Below are positions 62,228 through 64,000 of a stretch of DNA of 64,000 nucleotides, piece after piece (the first letter of the stretch is position 1; the number at the start of each line of letters is the position of its first letter). The DNA comes from Colias croceus. Taxonomy: Eukaryota > Arthropoda > Insecta > Lepidoptera > Pieridae. A program made the position numbers and the translations under genes. The notes below the pieces were generated by a model. That model saw only the letters and a list, made by a program, of their open reading frames with translations, made no database searches and had not been told where the DNA came from. The stretch covers positions 2,100,989-2,164,988 of the forward strand of contig NC_059567.1 in NCBI RefSeq assembly GCF_905220415.1. The letters run 5' to 3'.

Positions 62228-63580
62228 GGAGATATGAAGGCTGTCTTATCCCTGTCTTCTATCTGGACGCTCACTTGCCAGTACCCAGATCTGAGGTCCA
62301 GCGTGCTCATGAAGCAGTTCCTTTTTGTTGATTGCAGGAGCTCATCAATTAGTGGCATAGGGTACGTGTCCGATTTGGTAACAGCGTTCAGGCGCCTGTA
62401 ATCTACACAGAACCTGACGCCACCACGAGCCTTAGGTATCATCAACGCTGGAGCGCACCATGCGGACTAGCACTCTTCAATTATGTCTTTCTGCAGCATT
62501 TTCTCAATTTCTTTTTTCATCACCTCTTTCTTCGCAGGATTCAAACGGTATGGGGGCACTGCTATCGGTGGGTGTTCACCTGTATCTATACGGTGCTCCG
62601 CGAAAGGCGTAGGAGCTCCCCCTAGACGGAAAATGTGCGCGTGCTTAACGAGGATCTGGGCGAGTTCGTCTCATTCTGCCGACTCCAGATGAGTACCCTC
62701 GTCATCCCGGAGAACATCTGTAAAGGCACAAGTAGTGCCACGCGAAGTTGGTTCAAAAAATAGCGTATGTTTAACGCGATGATCGTTGTCAAAATACCAT
62801 AATTCCTTGGAGAAATTAATAACGACACCCATAGCCCTAAGGAAATCTATACCGAGATATGTCTCGTTGTCGCCGGACTCAGGGAAAATAAGAAATGGTA
62901 TTGTGATGATAACGTGTTCCAACCGCACCTGCAACGTGGTAGTGAGAACGTTCATTTCACGTGCGTGGCCATCGGCGAGTTTAATTTGCCTCGTCGAGGG
63001 CGTGAGCGGGTGGCCTTTGCGTAGAAGGAGAGCATATAGTGTGTAACCGGCAATACAGTGTTTCGCGGCAGTATCAATTAAAGCGACGCTACATGCCAAC
63101 AAATCGTCATCGTTCCTAATACGCACATAATTATCATCATAACAATATATTAAATTCACATCATCAGTAAAGTTACTGTTTTTTACATCCGTTGGTTTTA
63201 TAGTTTGAAAATTTTATACAATTACATTCAAAATCCGACTTAATACACTTTTGAATTGTATCGTTACATGTATGCTTACCCTTAGTGTCATTTTGAGAAA
63301 AAACAACATTTTCGGTGGTAACAAGATTTTGTGAAAAATCAGACTTATGACCTTTTACTTGAGGGCAGGTTGTTACAATATCATCGATTTTATAGTTTGA
63401 AAATTTAATACTTTTGAAAATTATTACATGCAAAATCCGACTTAATACACTTTTGCATTGAACTGTTACATGTACGCTTGCCCTTAACGTCGTGCATTGA
63501 ACTGTTACATGTACGCTTTCCCTTAACGTCGTTACAACAAGTACACGGAACGTTGTGTGATAAATCTGAACCCAATTCAT
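62228..63580 (-). pseudogene. Gypsy-2 gag/protease/reverse transcriptase, upstream piece
   Basis: Read on minus: a lysine-rich gag-like part (63580-63173), the aspartic protease with ALIDTAAKHCIAGY (about 63085; the usual DTGA is DTAA) and YLGIDFLRAMG, and reverse transcriptase with GGVRFCVDYRRLNAVTKSD and STLDLRSGYWQV. In-frame stops at 62671 (TGA) and near 62468 (TAG) separate the pieces. The R1-clade LINE interrupts at 62228. No LTR was identified. Confidence 0.8.
63455..63531. repeat. 39-bp tandem duplication
   Basis: gcattgaactgttacatgta begins both units (63455 and 63494); one g/t difference. A longer diverged repeat of about 195 bp (ttttatagtttgaaaat) covers 63198-63300 and 63390-63490. 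Confidence 0.8.
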
Positions 63581-63735
63581 TAACTGATGATGAATTAAGA
63601 TCTTTTGGTATTATTCTCTCTCAAATTAAAGATTCGGAAATAATTGAGAATCTTGAAAATGATAATATTTTATTCTTGTGTTGTTATTTTATTAAGCAAA
63701 TTCCTAAAATTTTGAATAAGAGAGGAAGAAAATGA
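63536..63735 (+). pseudogene. Unidentified coding-like stretch, possible terminal exon
   Basis: About 66 codons ending KRGRK and a TGA at 63733. Composition is protein-like, charged and helical (SLTDDELRSFGIILSQIKDS). There is no ATG at its start; 'ttacaacaag' could be an acceptor. It lies on the strand opposite to gypsy-2. I do not recognise the family. It could be a host last exon, a transposon relic or chance. Confidence 0.25.
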
Positions 63736-64000
63736 AAAATTAAAATGAGTTATTTATGTGTAGTAAAGGGATGTTTTTAATATAGTACATGGTTAATTAA
63801 ATAGGAAAATATACATAGGGGTATGATTTATTAGCGTCGGGCAACCTTTTTATAGCTGCTGCACCATATCTTATTTTTTTTTACTTCGTGGCGCACCATT
63901 TTTATCTTTATAGCTGCGGCACTTTTTATATTTTAACTTCGGGGCGCACCATGTCCCAGACACTAATTCAAATAGGCATACTGTTCGAATAGAATCTTAT
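63736..64000. other. AT-rich end of the window with a 50-bp imperfect tandem pair
   Basis: tatagctgctgcac...acttcgtggcgcaccat (63851-63899) recurs as tatagctgcggcac...acttcggggcgcaccat (63909-63952). It may be part of the gypsy-2 LTR or leader; nothing else is seen. Confidence 0.45.

Overview
The window is eukaryotic and almost wholly made of transposable elements. It most likely comes from an insect, probably a moth or butterfly. The grounds are several Helitron 3' ends of the type 'gacgaagtcgcgggcaaaagctag', which I know as common in Lepidoptera, together with BEL/Pao and gypsy retroelements, an R1-clade LINE, and many LINEs with short tandem-repeat 3' tails. No species can be named from this. 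The only convincing host sequence is one exon (35412-35574, minus strand) that reads like a HORMA domain.

Left third (1-24.8 kb). A minus-strand Helitron (91-1021) is split by a terminal-inverted-repeat element that contains a large palindrome. A Helitron remnant ends at 3351 and the next Helitron starts at 3352. This is followed by LINE-1 (3848-9126), whose reading frame is interrupted by a 2.2 kb DNA transposon with a perfect 4-bp target duplication. Another short Helitron (9332-9886) carries the same TATA region as the autonomous, now frameshifted, Rep/helicase Helitron (10921-17218). LINE-2 (17346-19590, minus) has a 6-bp duplication. A truncated BEL element (20399-23244, minus) abuts a LINE fragment and a decayed piggyBac-type transposase end.

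Middle (24.8-41.8 kb). The most striking object is BEL-1 (24789-33377, minus): two 241-bp LTRs that look identical, a 5-bp target duplication, a primer site matching tRNA-Tyr, and one unbroken 2507-codon frame encoding gag, protease, reverse transcriptase, RNase H, integrase and an F-like envelope glycoprotein. Its leader holds four regularly spaced 19-nt hairpins with compensatory changes. Next come a gypsy pol remnant, the HORMA exon, and LINE-6 (35678-40726), a full-length two-ORF LINE sitting in the 3' region of an older LINE-5.

Right third (41.8-64 kb). This is a nested tower. LINE-4 (minus, dead) is interrupted by a Tc1-like transposon with an intact transposase, and that transposon's left terminal repeat is interrupted by LINE-3. 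LINE-4 is interrupted again by BEL-2 (47714-54255, plus; 188-bp LTRs that look identical, no envelope, one frame change in an A run). After another LINE end and a 135-147 bp tandem satellite, a full-length R1-clade LINE (56155-62227, minus) sits inside the reverse transcriptase of a decayed gypsy element, with a 15-bp duplication. The last kilobase has short tandem repeats and one unexplained coding-like stretch.

The genes do not form a host pathway: each mobile element is its own unit. The target duplications give a readable order of insertion. BEL-1, BEL-2, LINE-6 and the R1-clade LINE look youngest. LINE-4, LINE-5, the gypsy pieces and the piggyBac remnant look oldest. LTR identity was judged by eye, without an alignment program.
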